Shown here piece by piece: positions 49,235 through 59,419 of a DNA stretch of 64,000 bases. A program made the position numbers and the translations under genes. Source of the DNA: Burkholderia ubonensis subsp. mesacidophila (GTDB lineage Bacteria > Pseudomonadota > Gammaproteobacteria > Burkholderiales > Burkholderiaceae); NCBI RefSeq assembly GCF_002097715.1, contig NZ_CP020737.1, positions 2,418,001 to 2,482,000 on the forward strand, in the 5' to 3' direction. The notes below the pieces were generated by a model, which saw nothing but the letters and a program-made list of their open reading frames with translations, ran no database searches and was not told the origin of the DNA. Each line of letters begins with the position of its first letter. Position 1 is the first letter of the stretch.

Positions 49235-49975
49235 ATGGACAACCAGAACCAGACCACGCCTCAAAAACAACGCCTTCACCCGCTCGTCGCGACCGCGGCG
49301 GGCGCCGTCATCATCGCGAGCCTCGCGGCCACGGCGGCCGTTACCGGCCTGTTCCCGAAAGCCACCAGCGGCGATGCGCAGAACGGCCAGACCCAGGCGG
49401 CGCTGATCGCGTCGCAGCCGCCCGTCGATACCGCGGCGGCAGCCAGCGCGGCGCGCGCTGCGCAAGCGCAGCAGCTCGCGGCCGAGCAAGCCGCGCAACA
49501 GCAGGCGCCGGTCGCCCAGGCCCAGCCGCAACCGGCTCCGCGCCCGGCGCCGACGCACCACCGCCGCCATACGTCGACGGCGCCGCAGCCGCCTGAGTAC
49601 GCGCAGCAGGGCGGCGGCAACGCGCAGCCGTCTTCGTCCTACTGCCAGACCTGCGGCACGGTCGTCGCGATCAACCAGATGCGCACGCCGGGCCAGAGCA
49701 CGGGCATCGGCGCAGTCGGCGGCGCGGCGGCGGGCGGCCTGCTCGGCAACCAGTTCGGCCGGGGCAACGGCCGTACCGCGATGACGCTGCTCGGCGCACT
49801 CGGCGGCGGCCTCGCGGGCAACCAGGTCGAGAAGCAGGTCCGCAGCGAAACCGACTACCAGGTGCAGGTGCAGATGCAGAACGGCACGACCCGCACGTTC
49901 ACGTACCACACCCCGCCGCCGTTCGGCCAAGGCCAGCGCGTGCGGATCGAGAACGGTACGCTGGTCGGCGCGTAA
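49235..49975 (+). CDS. Glycine-zipper 2TM-domain protein
   Basis: 246 residues. A hydrophobic segment near residues 17-37 anchors the protein, followed by an Ala/Gln/Pro-rich region (about 50-125, likely extended). Then the C-terminal domain begins with CQTCGTVVAINQ and the glycine zipper GIGAVGGAAAGGLLGNQFGRGNGRTAMTLLGALGGGLAGNQVEK. The tail has a beta-rich region (YQVQVQMQNGTTRTFTYHT). Similar proteins are membrane- or envelope-associated; exact role unknown. RBS AGGAGAG precedes the ATG. Confidence 0.85.
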   Translation: MDNQNQTTPQKQRLHPLVATAAGAVIIASLAATAAVTGLFPKATSGDAQNGQTQAALIASQPPVDTAAAASAARAAQAQQLAAEQAAQQQAPVAQAQPQPAPRPAPTHHRRHTSTAPQPPEYAQQGGGNAQPSSSYCQTCGTVVAINQMRTPGQSTGIGAVGGAAAGGLLGNQFGRGNGRTAMTLLGALGGGLAGNQVEKQVRSETDYQVQVQMQNGTTRTFTYHTPPPFGQGQRVRIENGTLVGA

Positions 49976-50029
49976 CCGGTGATCGGTCCCCTGCCCGCTT
50001 ATCATGCGCGGGCGCGTGACCCGGAAACA

Positions 50030-50065
50030 AAAACGGCTCGTGATCGCTCACGAGCCGTTTTTTTT
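50030..50065. terminator. Convergent bidirectional terminator
   Basis: A 14-base stem (AAAACGGCTCGTGA / TCACGAGCCGTTTT) with a four-base loop is followed by a run of T on both strands, ending both the glycine-zipper gene and the isc operon. Confidence 0.92.
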
Positions 50066-50103
50066 CATCCCGAGCCACTTGCGCCATGAGGCGCCCGCCG
50101 TGC

Positions 50104-50313
50104 TTAGTCGTCTTCGTCGAAGTCGGATTCGTCGATCCAGTGCGCCTGGATCGCTTCGAGGATCTTCTCGCCGGAATGCTTCGGATCGTCGTCGAAGCCG
50201 TCGAGTTCGAGCACCCACTGGCGCAGGTCGACGAAATTGATCCGCTGCGGATCGATGTCCGGATGCTTGTCCGCCAGCGCAATGGCAATCTCGCGCGAAT
50301 CGGTCCATTTCAT
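50104..50313 (-). CDS. iscX: Fe-S cluster assembly protein IscX
   Basis: 69 residues, the usual size. It is acidic at the C-terminus (DESDFDEDD) and contains the family core DIDPQRINFVDLRQWVLELDGFDDD. It binds iron and IscS and adjusts cluster assembly. It is the last gene of the isc operon. Confidence 0.93.
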   Translation of the reverse strand: MKWTDSREIAIALADKHPDIDPQRINFVDLRQWVLELDGFDDDPKHSGEKILEAIQAHWIDESDFDEDD

Positions 50314-50332
50314 CGCCTGCCTCCTGTCGCTG

Positions 50333-50674
50333 TCAGTGATTTTCCTTCGCGTGGTTGATCGAGTACTTCGGAATCTCGACCACCAGGTCCGAATCTTCCT
50401 GCACGATCGCCTGGCACGACAGGCGCGACGTCGGCTCGAGACCCCACGCCTTGTCGAGCAGGTCGTCCTCGTCTTCCTCGGACGGCTCCAGATCGTTGAA
50501 GCCCTCGCGGATCACCACGTGGCACGTCGTGCACGCGCACGACTTCTCGCATGCATGCTCGATCTCGATGCCGTTGTCGAGCAGGTTGTCGCAGATACTC
50601 TTGCCGGGCGTCGCGTCGATCACTGCACCGTCCGGGCACAGTTCGACGTGAGGCAGCACCACCAGTTGAGGCAT
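50333..50674 (-). CDS. fdx: ISC-type [2Fe-2S] ferredoxin
   Basis: 113 residues from the ATG at 50674. Cluster ligands are visible as CEKSCACTTC plus a later SRLSCQAIV (C-x5-C-x2-C ... C pattern). It supplies electrons for Fe-S cluster assembly on IscU. It lies 19 bases upstream of iscX. Confidence 0.95.
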   Translation of the reverse strand: MPQLVVLPHVELCPDGAVIDATPGKSICDNLLDNGIEIEHACEKSCACTTCHVVIREGFNDLEPSEEDEDDLLDKAWGLEPTSRLSCQAIVQEDSDLVVEIPKYSINHAKENH

Positions 50675-50761
50675 GTCCGTTCCGTCAGTCAGGTGCGGCA
50701 GGTTGCGCCGCACAATTCATCATAACGCCGGCCGTCGCCGGCCGGCGTGCAAGTCCTTCGT

Positions 50762-52630
50762 TCAGATCTCGTCGAGCCGGCGGCCCGCCAGCGCGCGCTT
50801 GATGCTCTTGTCCATCCGGCGCGCGGCGAATTCGTCGGTGCCGTCGGCCAGCGCCTTGGTCGCCGCCTCGATCGCGTCGGTCTCGTCGCCCTGCGCAACC
50901 GTGCGCAGCGCCGCGACGAGCGCACCGACTTCCGCGCGCTCCGCGGCGTCGAGCAGCTCGCCGTCGGCCGCGAGCGCGGCGTCCGTCGCCTCGATCATCC
51001 GCTCGGCTTCGACCTGCGCCTCGCGCAACGCGCGCGCCCGCATGTCGATCTCGGCGGTCTTGAAGCTCTCTTCGAGCATCTTCGCGATGTCGTCGTCGGC
51101 GAGGCCGTACGACGGCTTCACGACGACCGACGCCTCGACGCCCGAATGCTGTTCGCGCGCGAACACCGACAGCAGGCCGTCCGCGTCGACCTGATAGGTC
51201 ACGCGAATCCGCGCCGCGCCGGCCGTCATCGGCGGAATGCCGCGCAGCTCGAAACGCGCGAGCGACCGGCAGTCGGCGACGAGCTCGCGCTCGCCCTGCA
51301 CGACGTGGATCGCCATTGCGGTCTGGCCGTCCTTGAAGGTCGTGAATTCCTGCGCGCGCGCGATCGGGATCGTCGAATTGCGCGGGATGATCTTCTCGAC
51401 GAGACCGCCCATCGTCTCGACGCCGAGCGACAGCGGAATCACGTCGAGCAGCAGCCAGTCGTCGCCGCCGCCGCGATTGCCGGCGAGCAGGTCGGCCTGG
51501 ATCGCCGCGCCGAGCGCGACGACCTGATCCGGATCGAGGTTCACGAGCGGCGGCTGGCCGAAATGCTTCGCGACCGCGTCGCGGATCACCGGCATGCGCG
51601 TCGCACCGCCGACGAGCACCACGCCCTTGATGTCGGCCGGCGTCACCTGCGCGTCGCGCAGCGCCTTGCGGGTCGGCGTCAGCGTGCGCTGCACGAGCGG
51701 CTCGACCAGCGCAGCGAAGGTATCGTGCGTGACCGTCTGCACAAGGTGCGCGCCGGTCGACAGCGTCACGTCGAGCACCGCATCCGGAGCCGCCGACAGC
51801 GCTTCCTTGAGCAGCCGCACGCGGTCGAGCAGCAGGCGCACGTCCTCGGGCGCAAGCGTGTTCGCGTCGATCCCGGCTTGCGCGAGCACATGGCCGAACA
51901 GCGCGTGATCGAAATCGTCACCGCCGAGCGCGGAATCGCCGCCCGCGGCGAGCACTTCGAACACGCCCTTCGTCAGCTTCAGGATCGACAGGTCGAACGT
52001 GCCGCCGCCGAGATCGTAGACCGCGTACAGGCCTTCGGCAGCATTGTCGAGACCGTAGGCAATCGCCGCCGCGGTCGGTTCGTTCAGCAGGCGCAGCACG
52101 TTCAGGCCCGCGAGACGCGCGGCGTCCTTGGTTGCCTGGCGCTGCGCGTCGTCGAAGTATGCGGGCACCGTGATCACCGCCCCGACCAACTCGTCGCCGA
52201 GCGTATCTTCCGCGCGATAGCGCAGCGTCGCGAGAATCTCGGCCGACACCTCGACCGGGCTCTTCACGCCGTCGACGGTGCGGATCTGCACCATGCCCGG
52301 CGCGTCGACGAATTCGTACGGCGCGTTCGCCGCGCCTTCGACTTCGGCCTTGCCGCGGCCCATGAAGCGCTTGACCGACACGATCGTGTTGCGCGGGTCG
52401 GTCGCGGCCTGTTCCTTCGCCTCGTGGCCGATGCGGCGGCCGCCCTTCTCGAGGTAACGCACCACCGACGGCAGCAGCGCGCGGCCCGCTTCGTCCGGCA
52501 GCACTTCGGGCACGCTGTTGCGCACGGCCGCGACGAGCGAATTCGTCGTGCCGAGATCGATCCCGACGGCGAGCCGCCGCTGGTGCGGCGCCGGCGCCAT
52601 ACCCGGTTCGGAAATTTGCAGTAAAGCCAT
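50762..52630 (-). CDS. hscA: Hsp70-type chaperone HscA
   Basis: 622 residues. The ATPase domain opens [15 protein letters not shown], with [15 protein letters not shown] and [13 protein letters not shown]; the substrate domain and helical lid follow. It works with HscB to release clusters from IscU, recognising its LPPVK motif (present here in IscU). The order iscRSUA-hscBA-fdx is standard. Confidence 0.97.
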   Translation of the reverse strand: MALLQISEPGMAPAPHQRRLAVGIDLGTTNSLVAAVRNSVPEVLPDEAGRALLPSVVRYLEKGGRRIGHEAKEQAATDPRNTIVSVKRFMGRGKAEVEGAANAPYEFVDAPGMVQIRTVDGVKSPVEVSAEILATLRYRAEDTLGDELVGAVITVPAYFDDAQRQATKDAARLAGLNVLRLLNEPTAAAIAYGLDNAAEGLYAVYDLGGGTFDLSILKLTKGVFEVLAAGGDSALGGDDFDHALFGHVLAQAGIDANTLAPEDVRLLLDRVRLLKEALSAAPDAVLDVTLSTGAHLVQTVTHDTFAALVEPLVQRTLTPTRKALRDAQVTPADIKGVVLVGGATRMPVIRDAVAKHFGQPPLVNLDPDQVVALGAAIQADLLAGNRGGGDDWLLLDVIPLSLGVETMGGLVEKIIPRNSTIPIARAQEFTTFKDGQTAMAIHVVQGERELVADCRSLARFELRGIPPMTAGAARIRVTYQVDADGLLSVFAREQHSGVEASVVVKPSYGLADDDIAKMLEESFKTAEIDMRARALREAQVEAERMIEATDAALAADGELLDAAERAEVGALVAALRTVAQGDETDAIEAATKALADGTDEFAARRMDKSIKRALAGRRLDEI

Positions 52631-52684
52631 CTTGGTTCGTTCGGGCGCTCGGCCCGTTTGCTGCGCGTGCCGCGAGGCACGCGG

Positions 52685-53212
52685 TTAAGTTTCGAGACGC
52701 TCGATCTGCGCGCCCACTTCCGACGCGACCCGCTCGATGAACATCAGCTGGCGCACGGCCTCGGCGGCGGCCTGGTCGGCGCCGCTGTCGAGCAGCGTGC
52801 CGAGGCGCTCGAAGCGCACGCGCTTCTCGTCGCGCAGCTCGGCGAGCAGCGCATCAAGCGCGTCGACGTTGCGGGCGGCCGCGGCATCCTCGATGCCTTC
52901 GCGCCACTCCATCTGCTGCATCAGGAACGCCGGTTCCATCGCGGTATTGTTTTCCGCGCCGATATCCACATCGCGCAGCGACAGCAGGTAGGTGGCGCGT
53001 TTCAGCGGATCGCGCAGCGTCCGGTATGCCTCGTTCGCCCGCGTCGCCCACTGCATCGCGATGCGCTTTTGCGCGTCGCCGGCCGCCGCGAAGCGGTCGG
53101 GATGCACCTGCGTCTGCACGGTCCGGTAAGCGGCGTCGAGCGCCGCGTCATCGAGCGCGAACTGCGCCGGCAGGTGAAACAGGTCGAAGTGGCTGTCTTT
53201 CAGCGAGACCAT
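52685..53212 (-). CDS. hscB: J-domain co-chaperone HscB
   Basis: 175 residues from the ATG at 53212. The N-terminal J domain contains the HPD motif in TQVHPDRFA; the C-terminal three-helix bundle binds IscU. It delivers IscU to HscA and stimulates its ATPase. Confidence 0.94.
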   Translation of the reverse strand: MVSLKDSHFDLFHLPAQFALDDAALDAAYRTVQTQVHPDRFAAAGDAQKRIAMQWATRANEAYRTLRDPLKRATYLLSLRDVDIGAENNTAMEPAFLMQQMEWREGIEDAAAARNVDALDALLAELRDEKRVRFERLGTLLDSGADQAAAEAVRQLMFIERVASEVGAQIERLET

Positions 53213-53307
53213 CGTCGCGTTCAATTCCGGTTCGTCGCGCGGGCAAACGCCGCGCATTAAAAAGGCGGCACGCGCCGCCTGTTGCCCGCTTCGAGCGGCA
53301 CCCCGCG

Positions 53308-53631
53308 TCACACGCGGAACGATTCGCCGCAGCCGCACTCGTCCTTCACGTTCGGGTTGTTGAACTTGAACCCTTCGTTCAGGCCCTCGCGCGCGAAATC
53401 GAGTTCGGTGCCGTCGATGTACGCAAGGCTCTTCGGGTCGACGACGACCTTCACGCCATGGCTTTCGAACACCTGATCCTCGGGAGCCAGCTCGTCGACA
53501 TACTCGAGCTTGTACGCGAGCCCCGAGCACCCGGTCGTGCGAACGCCAAGCCGCAGGCCCACACCCTTGCCGCGACGGACGAGGTATTTCTGGACGTGCT
53601 GTGCTGCTTTTTCGGTCAGTGTAATTGCCAT
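53308..53631 (-). CDS. iscA: Fe-S cluster assembly protein IscA
   Basis: 107 residues, normal size. The three invariant cysteines are present: GCSGLAYK (Cys35 region) and the C-terminal CGCGESF. It is an A-type iron/cluster carrier. It lies between iscU and hscB. Confidence 0.95.
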   Translation of the reverse strand: MAITLTEKAAQHVQKYLVRRGKGVGLRLGVRTTGCSGLAYKLEYVDELAPEDQVFESHGVKVVVDPKSLAYIDGTELDFAREGLNEGFKFNNPNVKDECGCGESFRV

Positions 53632-53694
53632 GATGTCCTTGCCGCCGCGCGCCGATCGCGGTGCGCGACGTTCCAGCTAGTCGCTCGATTCCGC

Positions 53695-54102
53695 TCAGGC
53701 GGCTGCCTGATCGCCTTCATTGACGTCGTGACGCTTCTTGTAGTCGGCCACGGCCGCCTTGATCGCGTCTTCCGCGAGGATCGAACAGTGAATCTTCACC
53801 GGCGGCAGCGCCAGTTCCTCGGCGATCTGCGTGTTCTTGATCGAAAGCGCCTCGTCGAGCGTCTTGCCCTTCACCCATTCGGTCACGAGCGAGCTCGACG
53901 CGATCGCCGAGCCGCAACCGTAGGTCTTGAACTTTGCGTCTTCGATCACGCCGTCCGCGCCCACGCGAATCTGCAGCTTCATCACGTCGCCGCAGGCCGG
54001 CGCGCCCACCATGCCGGTGCCAACCGCGTCGTCGTCCTTCGCGAACGAACCGACGTTGCGCGGGTTTTCGTAGTGATCCAGAACCTTGTTGCTGTAAGAC
54101 AT
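53695..54102 (-). CDS. iscU: Fe-S cluster scaffold IscU
   Basis: 135 residues. Scaffold cysteines are in [21 protein letters not shown] and [16 protein letters not shown] is the HscA-binding motif. Clusters assemble here using sulphur from IscS. Confidence 0.97.
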   Translation of the reverse strand: MSYSNKVLDHYENPRNVGSFAKDDDAVGTGMVGAPACGDVMKLQIRVGADGVIEDAKFKTYGCGSAIASSSLVTEWVKGKTLDEALSIKNTQIAEELALPPVKIHCSILAEDAIKAAVADYKKRHDVNEGDQAAA

Positions 54103-54170
54103 GACTCAGACTCCTTGACTCGTTGCGTCTGCGTGCGCCAATCCGCCCGCATGTGTATTCAATGCGGTGT

Positions 54171-55394
54171 TCAGTGCGCGGCCCATTCGATCGTCGACAG
54201 ATCGATGCCTTCCTGGTGCATTTCCCAAAGCGGCGACAGTTCGCGCAGCTTCGCGATCTTGCTGTTCAGCAGATTGACCACGTAGTCCACCTCCTGCTCC
54301 GTCGTGAAGCGGCCGACCGTGAAGCGGATCGAGCTGTGCGCGAGCTCGTCGTTGCGGCCAAGCGCGCGCAGCACGTACGACGGCTCAAGCGAAGCCGACG
54401 TGCACGCGGAGCCCGACGACACCGCGACGTCCTTGATCGCCATGATCAGCGACTCGCCTTCGACGAAGTTGAAGCTGATGTTCAGGTTATGCGGGATACG
54501 GTGCTCCATGTCACCGTTCACATACGTTTCCTCGATCTGCGACAGGCCGCGCAGCAGCTTGTCGCGCAGCATGCGGACGCGCTCGTTCTCGGTCGCCATT
54601 TCTTCGCGGGCGATGCGGAACGCCTCGCCCATGCCGACGATCTGGTGCGTCGGCAGCGTGCCCGAGCGCATCCCGCGCTCATGTCCGCCGCCGTGCATCT
54701 GCGCTTCGATGCGCACGCGCGGCTTGCGGCGCACGTACAGCGCGCCGATGCCCTTCGGGCCGTAGGTCTTGTGCGCGGAGAACGACATCAGGTCGACCTT
54801 CAGCTTCGCAAGGTCGATCTCGACCTTGCCGGTCGCCTGCGCGGCGTCGACGTGGAACACGATGCCCTTCTCGCGGCAGATCTCGCCGATCGTCTCGATG
54901 TCCTGGATCACGCCGATCTCGTTGTTGACGTGCATCACCGACACGAGGATCGTGTCCGGGCGCAGCGCGGCCTTGAACACGTCGAGGTCGACCAGGCCGT
55001 CTTCCTTCACGTCCAGGTAGGTGACTTCGAAGCCGTCGCGCTCGAGCTCGCGGCAGGTGTCGAGCACGGCCTTGTGCTCGGTCTTCACCGTGATGATGTG
55101 CTTGCCCTTGCCCTTGTAGAAATTCGCGGCGCCCTTGATCGCGAGGTTGTCCGATTCGGTCGCGCCGGACGTCCAGATGATCTCGCGCGGATCGGCGTTC
55201 ACGAGCGCGGCCACCTGCTCGCGCGCCTCTTCGACTGCGCGCTCCGCGTCCCAGCCGTATGCGTGGCTGCGCGACGCCGGGTTGCCGAACTGCTCGCGCA
55301 GGTACGGCACCATCTTGTCGACCACGCGCGGATCAACCGGCGTCGTCGCGCTGTAATCCATGTAGATGGGCAGGTGGAGAGTCTCTTGGGTCAT
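54171..55394 (-). CDS. iscS: Cysteine desulfurase IscS
   Basis: 407 residues. It begins with [13 protein letters not shown], has [16 protein letters not shown] (PLP lysine) and [17 protein letters not shown] (catalytic Cys on the mobile loop). It removes sulphur from cysteine for Fe-S clusters and tRNA thiolation. It is the second gene of the operon, downstream of iscR. Confidence 0.97.
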   Translation of the reverse strand: MTQETLHLPIYMDYSATTPVDPRVVDKMVPYLREQFGNPASRSHAYGWDAERAVEEAREQVAALVNADPREIIWTSGATESDNLAIKGAANFYKGKGKHIITVKTEHKAVLDTCRELERDGFEVTYLDVKEDGLVDLDVFKAALRPDTILVSVMHVNNEIGVIQDIETIGEICREKGIVFHVDAAQATGKVEIDLAKLKVDLMSFSAHKTYGPKGIGALYVRRKPRVRIEAQMHGGGHERGMRSGTLPTHQIVGMGEAFRIAREEMATENERVRMLRDKLLRGLSQIEETYVNGDMEHRIPHNLNISFNFVEGESLIMAIKDVAVSSGSACTSASLEPSYVLRALGRNDELAHSSIRFTVGRFTTEQEVDYVVNLLNSKIAKLRELSPLWEMHQEGIDLSTIEWAAH

Positions 55395-55459
55395 CTGTCG
55401 CTCCGGGTATTCTGTGCAGGGACTATGCGTTGTAGGGTGTCAGCGGGCTGGCTTCTCGC

Positions 55460-55999
55460 TCACGAACTCGCGATGTTGAACACCGAATTCGGGCCGAGCG
55501 GCATCGTGCGCACCGGCTCGGCGGGCGCGGCGACGGGCTCCGGCGCGCGCCGGTCGCGCAGCACCGCGGGCGCGCCCTCGCGCGTGCGCTGCTGATCGAC
55601 GAGATCCTGCAGCGAGACCGAATCGAGGTATTCGACCATTTTCTGGTTCAGCGTCGCCCACAGCTCGTGCGTCATGCAGTGGCCGTCGGGCTGCTTCGAG
55701 CCGTCGCACGTGCCCTTGCCGCCGCACTGCGTGGCATCGAGCGGTTCGTCGACCGCGATGATGATGTCGGCGACGGTGACGTCCTGTGCGCGGCGCGCGA
55801 GGTTGTAGCCGCCGCCCGGTCCGCGCACGGACTCGACAATTTCGTGTCTGCGCAGCTTGCCGAACAGCTGTTCGAGGTACGAGAGCGAAATCCGCTGGCG
55901 CTGGCTGATGCCTGCAAGCGTCACCGGGCCCTGCTCCTGGCGCAGTGCCAAGTCAATCATCGCCGTGACGGCGAAACGGCCTTTGGTGGTGAGTCTCAT
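55460..55999 (-). CDS. iscR: Rrf2-family Fe-S regulator IscR
   Basis: 179 residues from the ATG at 55999. The winged helix is MRLTTKGRFAVTAMIDLAL ... RISLSYLEQLF; the three cluster cysteines lie in CGGKGTCDGSKQPDGHC with the nearby His. It represses the isc operon when holding a [2Fe-2S] cluster. The last 40 residues are a variable Pro/Ala-rich tail. Confidence 0.96.
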   Translation of the reverse strand: MRLTTKGRFAVTAMIDLALRQEQGPVTLAGISQRQRISLSYLEQLFGKLRRHEIVESVRGPGGGYNLARRAQDVTVADIIIAVDEPLDATQCGGKGTCDGSKQPDGHCMTHELWATLNQKMVEYLDSVSLQDLVDQQRTREGAPAVLRDRRAPEPVAAPAEPVRTMPLGPNSVFNIASS

Positions 56000-56022
56000 G
56001 GTGGTGTTAGGGGACTGCAATC

Positions 56023-56070
56023 TTGACGATTTTGGTCAAGTATAAATATTTGACGAATTTAGTCAAGTAT
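56023..56070 (-). promoter_or_regulatory. iscR: Tandem IscR-type operator and isc promoter
   Basis: Two near-identical 21-base sequences (TTGACGATTTTGGTCAAGTAT at 56023 and TTGACGAATTTAGTCAAGTA at 56050) repeat with a 27-base period. Read towards iscR they resemble type 1 IscR sites and also supply TTGAC -35-like hexamers. They lie 24-71 bases before the iscR start, fitting autorepression. Confidence 0.75.
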
Positions 56071-56121
56071 CCCTGTCTTCGACAGGGTATTCGCGAAGCG
56101 GTTAATGAAAACCGGCCGAAG

Positions 56122-56604
56122 TCAGCGCGGCGCGCGCTGGCGCAGCGTGTCCAGCAGGCCGCGGCACGCGGCCTCGCACTGGTCGAGCACCTGCTCGAAG
56201 CCCTGCGCGCCGCCGAAATAAGGGTCGGCGACCTCGGACGCCGTCGCGCCGGCCGCGAATTCCATCAGCAGCCGCACCTTGTCGCGATACTGCGCGGGAC
56301 AGCGCCGGTGCAATTCCGCGAGATTGGCCTCGTCCATCGCCAGCAGCAGGTCGAAGCGCTCGAAATCGGCTGCGCTCACCTGCCGCGCGCGCAGCGCCGA
56401 CAGGTCGTAGCCGCGCGTACGCGCTGCCGCCTGGGCGCGGGCGTCGGGCGGCTCGCCGACGTGCCAGTCGCCGGTGCCGGCCGAATCGACATCGATCCGG
56501 TCCGCCAGCCCGGCAGCTTCCACCTGATGGCGCATCACGCCCTCGGCGGTCGGGGAACGGCAGATGTTGCCGAGACAGACGAAACAGATCGCAACGCGGG
56601 TCAT
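56122..56604 (-). CDS. Low-molecular-weight protein-tyrosine phosphatase
   Basis: 160 residues from the ATG at 56604. The active-site loop CLGNICRSPTAEG carries the nucleophile Cys and Arg, and VADPYFGG is the general-acid DP motif near the C-terminus. It may act on tyrosine-phosphorylated proteins, or on small phosphates, in the cytoplasm. It lies upstream of the iscR promoter but is transcribed in the same direction. Confidence 0.93.
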   Translation of the reverse strand: MTRVAICFVCLGNICRSPTAEGVMRHQVEAAGLADRIDVDSAGTGDWHVGEPPDARAQAAARTRGYDLSALRARQVSAADFERFDLLLAMDEANLAELHRRCPAQYRDKVRLLMEFAAGATASEVADPYFGGAQGFEQVLDQCEAACRGLLDTLRQRAPR

Positions 56605-56705
56605 CGCACTACCGGAAGGCCGCGGCGAACCGCGCAAACGAAGAACGCGTCATTATACAAAGGCGCCCGGAATTGCGCCGTCGCTGCACGCGACGGCGAC
56701 CTGCG

Positions 56706-56930
56706 TCAAAGCGCCTTGGGCGCCGCGAGCACGACACTGCCGGCGGCAGGCAACGGCTTCGCCACGTCGCCGACGAGCCCGAACGACACGGCGCGCGCCA
56801 GCTCGGCGGATGCCTGGTGAACCGCGAGCGGCCCCCGCGACGGCGCGTCGCCGACGGCATGCAGATAAGCGGCAGCCGCGAGCGGCACGACGATCGCCAA
56901 CGGCCAGTACATCGATATTGTCTTTTTCAT
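56706..56930 (-). CDS. Small membrane or secreted protein of unknown function
   Basis: 74 residues. The ATG at 56930 follows a strong ribosome binding site (AAGGAGG, eight bases before). The N-terminus MKKTISMYWPLAIVVPLAAAAYLHAVG is a signal or membrane-anchor segment; the rest is Ala/Val-rich and ends LAAPKAL. No family is recognised. It sits in a gap of about 460 bases between the phosphatase and lutB. Confidence 0.6.
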   Translation of the reverse strand: MKKTISMYWPLAIVVPLAAAAYLHAVGDAPSRGPLAVHQASAELARAVSFGLVGDVAKPLPAAGSVVLAAPKAL

Positions 56931-57067
56931 GATGCGACCTCCTTGACCTGACGTCCCCGGAACCCTCTCCCGGGGACTACAGGCCAGATTCTATAGACCG
57001 CATCTATCAAGATAAATACGTAAATAGTGAACTCAGTGTTGCTGCCGGATGAACAGTCGCGCGGCGT

Positions 57068-58480
57068 TCAGCCGAGATGGCTGCGCGACGCGGCGTACAG
57101 TTCGCGGAACGTGCGCCCGGTCGGCACCGGCAGGTCGCGTGTCGCCATCCAGCCACCCATCATCGGCAGGCGCCGCAGCATGCCGCCCCTGCCGCCGAGC
57201 CGCTCGAGGATGCGCACTGCAAGTTTCGTCGTCAGCGCATAGAGCGTCGGGCGGCGCGCGACGAAGCCCCACGCGGCCAGCGCCGCGCGCTCGCGCCACG
57301 GCCGCAGATGGCGCTCGACCTGCTTCTCGCGCAGCGTGCGCAGCAGGTGCGACAGCGGGATACCCACCGGGCAGACGCTGTCGCACTCGCCGCACAGCGT
57401 CGCCGCCTGCGGCAGGTCGAGCGCGCGGTCGAGGCCGACATAGCTCGGCGTCAGCACCGACCCCATCGGCCCCGGATAGACCCAGCCATAGGTGTGGCCG
57501 CCGACCTTCTGATACACCGGGCAATGGTTCATGCAAGCGCCGCAGCGAATGCAGCGCAGCATCTCCTGGAATTCGCCGCCGATGAGGCCGGTGCGGCCGC
57601 CGTCGACGAGCACCACGTACATGTGCTCCGGACCGTCCTCGTCGCCCGGCCCGCGCGGCCCGGTCAGCAGCGAGAAATAGTTCGACGTCTTCTGACCGGT
57701 CGCCGAGCGCGGCAGCAGGCGCATCGCGGTCGCGAGATCCTCGAGCGTCGGCAGCACCTTCTCGATGCCGGTCACGGCGACGTGCACGCGCGGCATCACC
57801 GTGCACATCCCCTCGTTGCCCTCGTTCGTGACGAGCGCGACCGAGCCCGTCTCGGCAATCACGAAGTTGCCGCCCGTCACGCCCATGTCGGCCGACAGGA
57901 AATGCGGACGCAGCACCTCGCGCGCCTCGCGCGTCATGTCGGGAATCTCGGTCAGGCGCTCGCGGTGATGGGTGCGCGCGAACAGGTCGGCGATCTCGTC
58001 CTTGTCCTTGTGCACGACGGGCGCGATGATGTGGCTCGGCGGCTCGTTGTCGTTGATCTGCAGGATGTACTCGCCGAGATCCGTCTCGATCGACTGCACG
58101 CCCAGCTGGCCGAGCACCTCGTTCAAGCGCATTTCCTCGGACACCATCGACTTGGTCTTGATGACCTTCTTCACGTCGTGACGGCGCGCGATGTCGGCGA
58201 CGAGGCGCGCCGCGTCGGCCGTCGTTTCCGCGAACAGCACCGTCGTGCCGCGCCGCGTCGCCTCCCGTTCGAACGCATCGAGCCACACGTCGAGGTTCTC
58301 GAGCGCGCGATTGCGGCGCGCCTTGAGCGCCGCGCGCGTCGCCGGGAAGTCGATCTGCGTCATCGCGTCGGCCCGCGCGGACACGAACTTCGTCGACAGC
58401 TTCTTCAGGTTCTGCTGCAGGCGCTGGTCGGCCAGCTTCTGGCCGGCGCGCGCCTTGAAATGCATCGATTGAACTTGCAT
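57068..58480 (-). CDS. lutB: LutB/LldF-type iron-sulphur protein of lactate utilization
   Basis: 470 residues from the ATG at 58480. The LUD domain (about 60-290) contains KTKSMVSEEMRLNEVL and MGVTGGNFVIAETGSV; two 4Fe-4S motifs follow (CIRCGACMNHCPVYQ and CGECDSVCPVGIP). With LutA it is part of a lactate-oxidising complex. No lutC is found on either side, which is unusual for this set. It is encoded directly after lutA. Confidence 0.9.
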   Translation of the reverse strand: MQVQSMHFKARAGQKLADQRLQQNLKKLSTKFVSARADAMTQIDFPATRAALKARRNRALENLDVWLDAFEREATRRGTTVLFAETTADAARLVADIARRHDVKKVIKTKSMVSEEMRLNEVLGQLGVQSIETDLGEYILQINDNEPPSHIIAPVVHKDKDEIADLFARTHHRERLTEIPDMTREAREVLRPHFLSADMGVTGGNFVIAETGSVALVTNEGNEGMCTVMPRVHVAVTGIEKVLPTLEDLATAMRLLPRSATGQKTSNYFSLLTGPRGPGDEDGPEHMYVVLVDGGRTGLIGGEFQEMLRCIRCGACMNHCPVYQKVGGHTYGWVYPGPMGSVLTPSYVGLDRALDLPQAATLCGECDSVCPVGIPLSHLLRTLREKQVERHLRPWRERAALAAWGFVARRPTLYALTTKLAVRILERLGGRGGMLRRLPMMGGWMATRDLPVPTGRTFRELYAASRSHLG

Positions 58481-58515
58481 CGCGGTATCGGGGGAAAAGT
58501 GAGCGGACCCGGGCG

Positions 58516-59238
58516 TCAGACGTCGCCCGCCAGCACCTGCGCGATGTGCAGCACGCGCGTGTCGCGGTCGCCGGTGCGGCGCAACCGCCCTTCGATGTTC
58601 AGCATGCAGCCGAGATCGCCGAGCACGACGGCGCCCGCGCCCGAGGCGCGCACATTCGCGCATTTCTCGTCCGCGATCGCCGTCGAGATGTCGCCGTACT
58701 TGACCGCGAACGTGCCGCCGAAGCCACAGCAGTGCTCGCAGTCCTTCATCTCGGTGACCGCCACGCCGCGTTGCGCGAGCAGCGCCCGCGGCTGCGCTTT
58801 CACGCCGAGCTCGCGCAGCCCCGAGCACGAATCGTGGTACGTGACCGGACCCGCGAATTCGCCGCGTTCGAGCGTGACCTTCGCGACGTTCGCGAGGAAG
58901 TCGGTCAGTTCATACACCTTTTGCTGGAATCGGGAATAGCGCCCCATCAATTCGGGATCGTCGCGAAACAGGTCGCCGTAGTGCGTGCGGATCATCCCGC
59001 CGCACGAGCCCGACGGCGCGACGACGTAGTCGAACTGCTCGAACTCGCGCAGCGTCTTCTCGGCGAGATCGCGCGCGAGCGCGCGGTCGCCGGAGTTGTA
59101 GGCCGGCTGTCCGCAGCAGGTTTGCGCGGGCGGCACGATCACCTCGAAGCCCGCATCGCGGATCAGCTTGAGCGCGGAAAAACCGATTTCGGGACGCATC
59201 AGATCGACCAGACAGGTCACGAACAAACCGACTCGCAT
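58516..59238 (-). CDS. lutA: LutA-type (Fe-S)-binding oxidoreductase subunit
   Basis: 240 residues. Two CCG-type cysteine-rich domains are visible: TCCGQPAYNSG with SGSCGGM, and CEHCCGFGGTF with DLGCMLNIEG. These are typical of LutA/GlpC heterodisulfide-reductase-like subunits. It pairs with lutB and is divergent from the IclR regulator. Confidence 0.92.
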   Translation of the reverse strand: MRVGLFVTCLVDLMRPEIGFSALKLIRDAGFEVIVPPAQTCCGQPAYNSGDRALARDLAEKTLREFEQFDYVVAPSGSCGGMIRTHYGDLFRDDPELMGRYSRFQQKVYELTDFLANVAKVTLERGEFAGPVTYHDSCSGLRELGVKAQPRALLAQRGVAVTEMKDCEHCCGFGGTFAVKYGDISTAIADEKCANVRASGAGAVVLGDLGCMLNIEGRLRRTGDRDTRVLHIAQVLAGDV

Positions 59239-59419
59239 AGGCGCTCCTTCGAGAAAACGGCTCTCATTATCCGCCGTTTGCCCGGCAAGACCAACGCCGG
59301 CGCGCGCGGCCCGGCCGCCTAGAACCCATGCGAGGACTTCCTCGAACGCCGTTCGCTTTTTTCACTATACGAGATACAATCGGCGCAACAGCGCATGACG
59401 CAGCAACCGATTCCCCGAC

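Noticed and set aside
50747..52624. Long plus-strand open frame opposite hscA
   Set aside because: Arg/His/Ala-rich low-complexity translation expected from the antisense of a GC-rich gene; HscA is clearly the real product.
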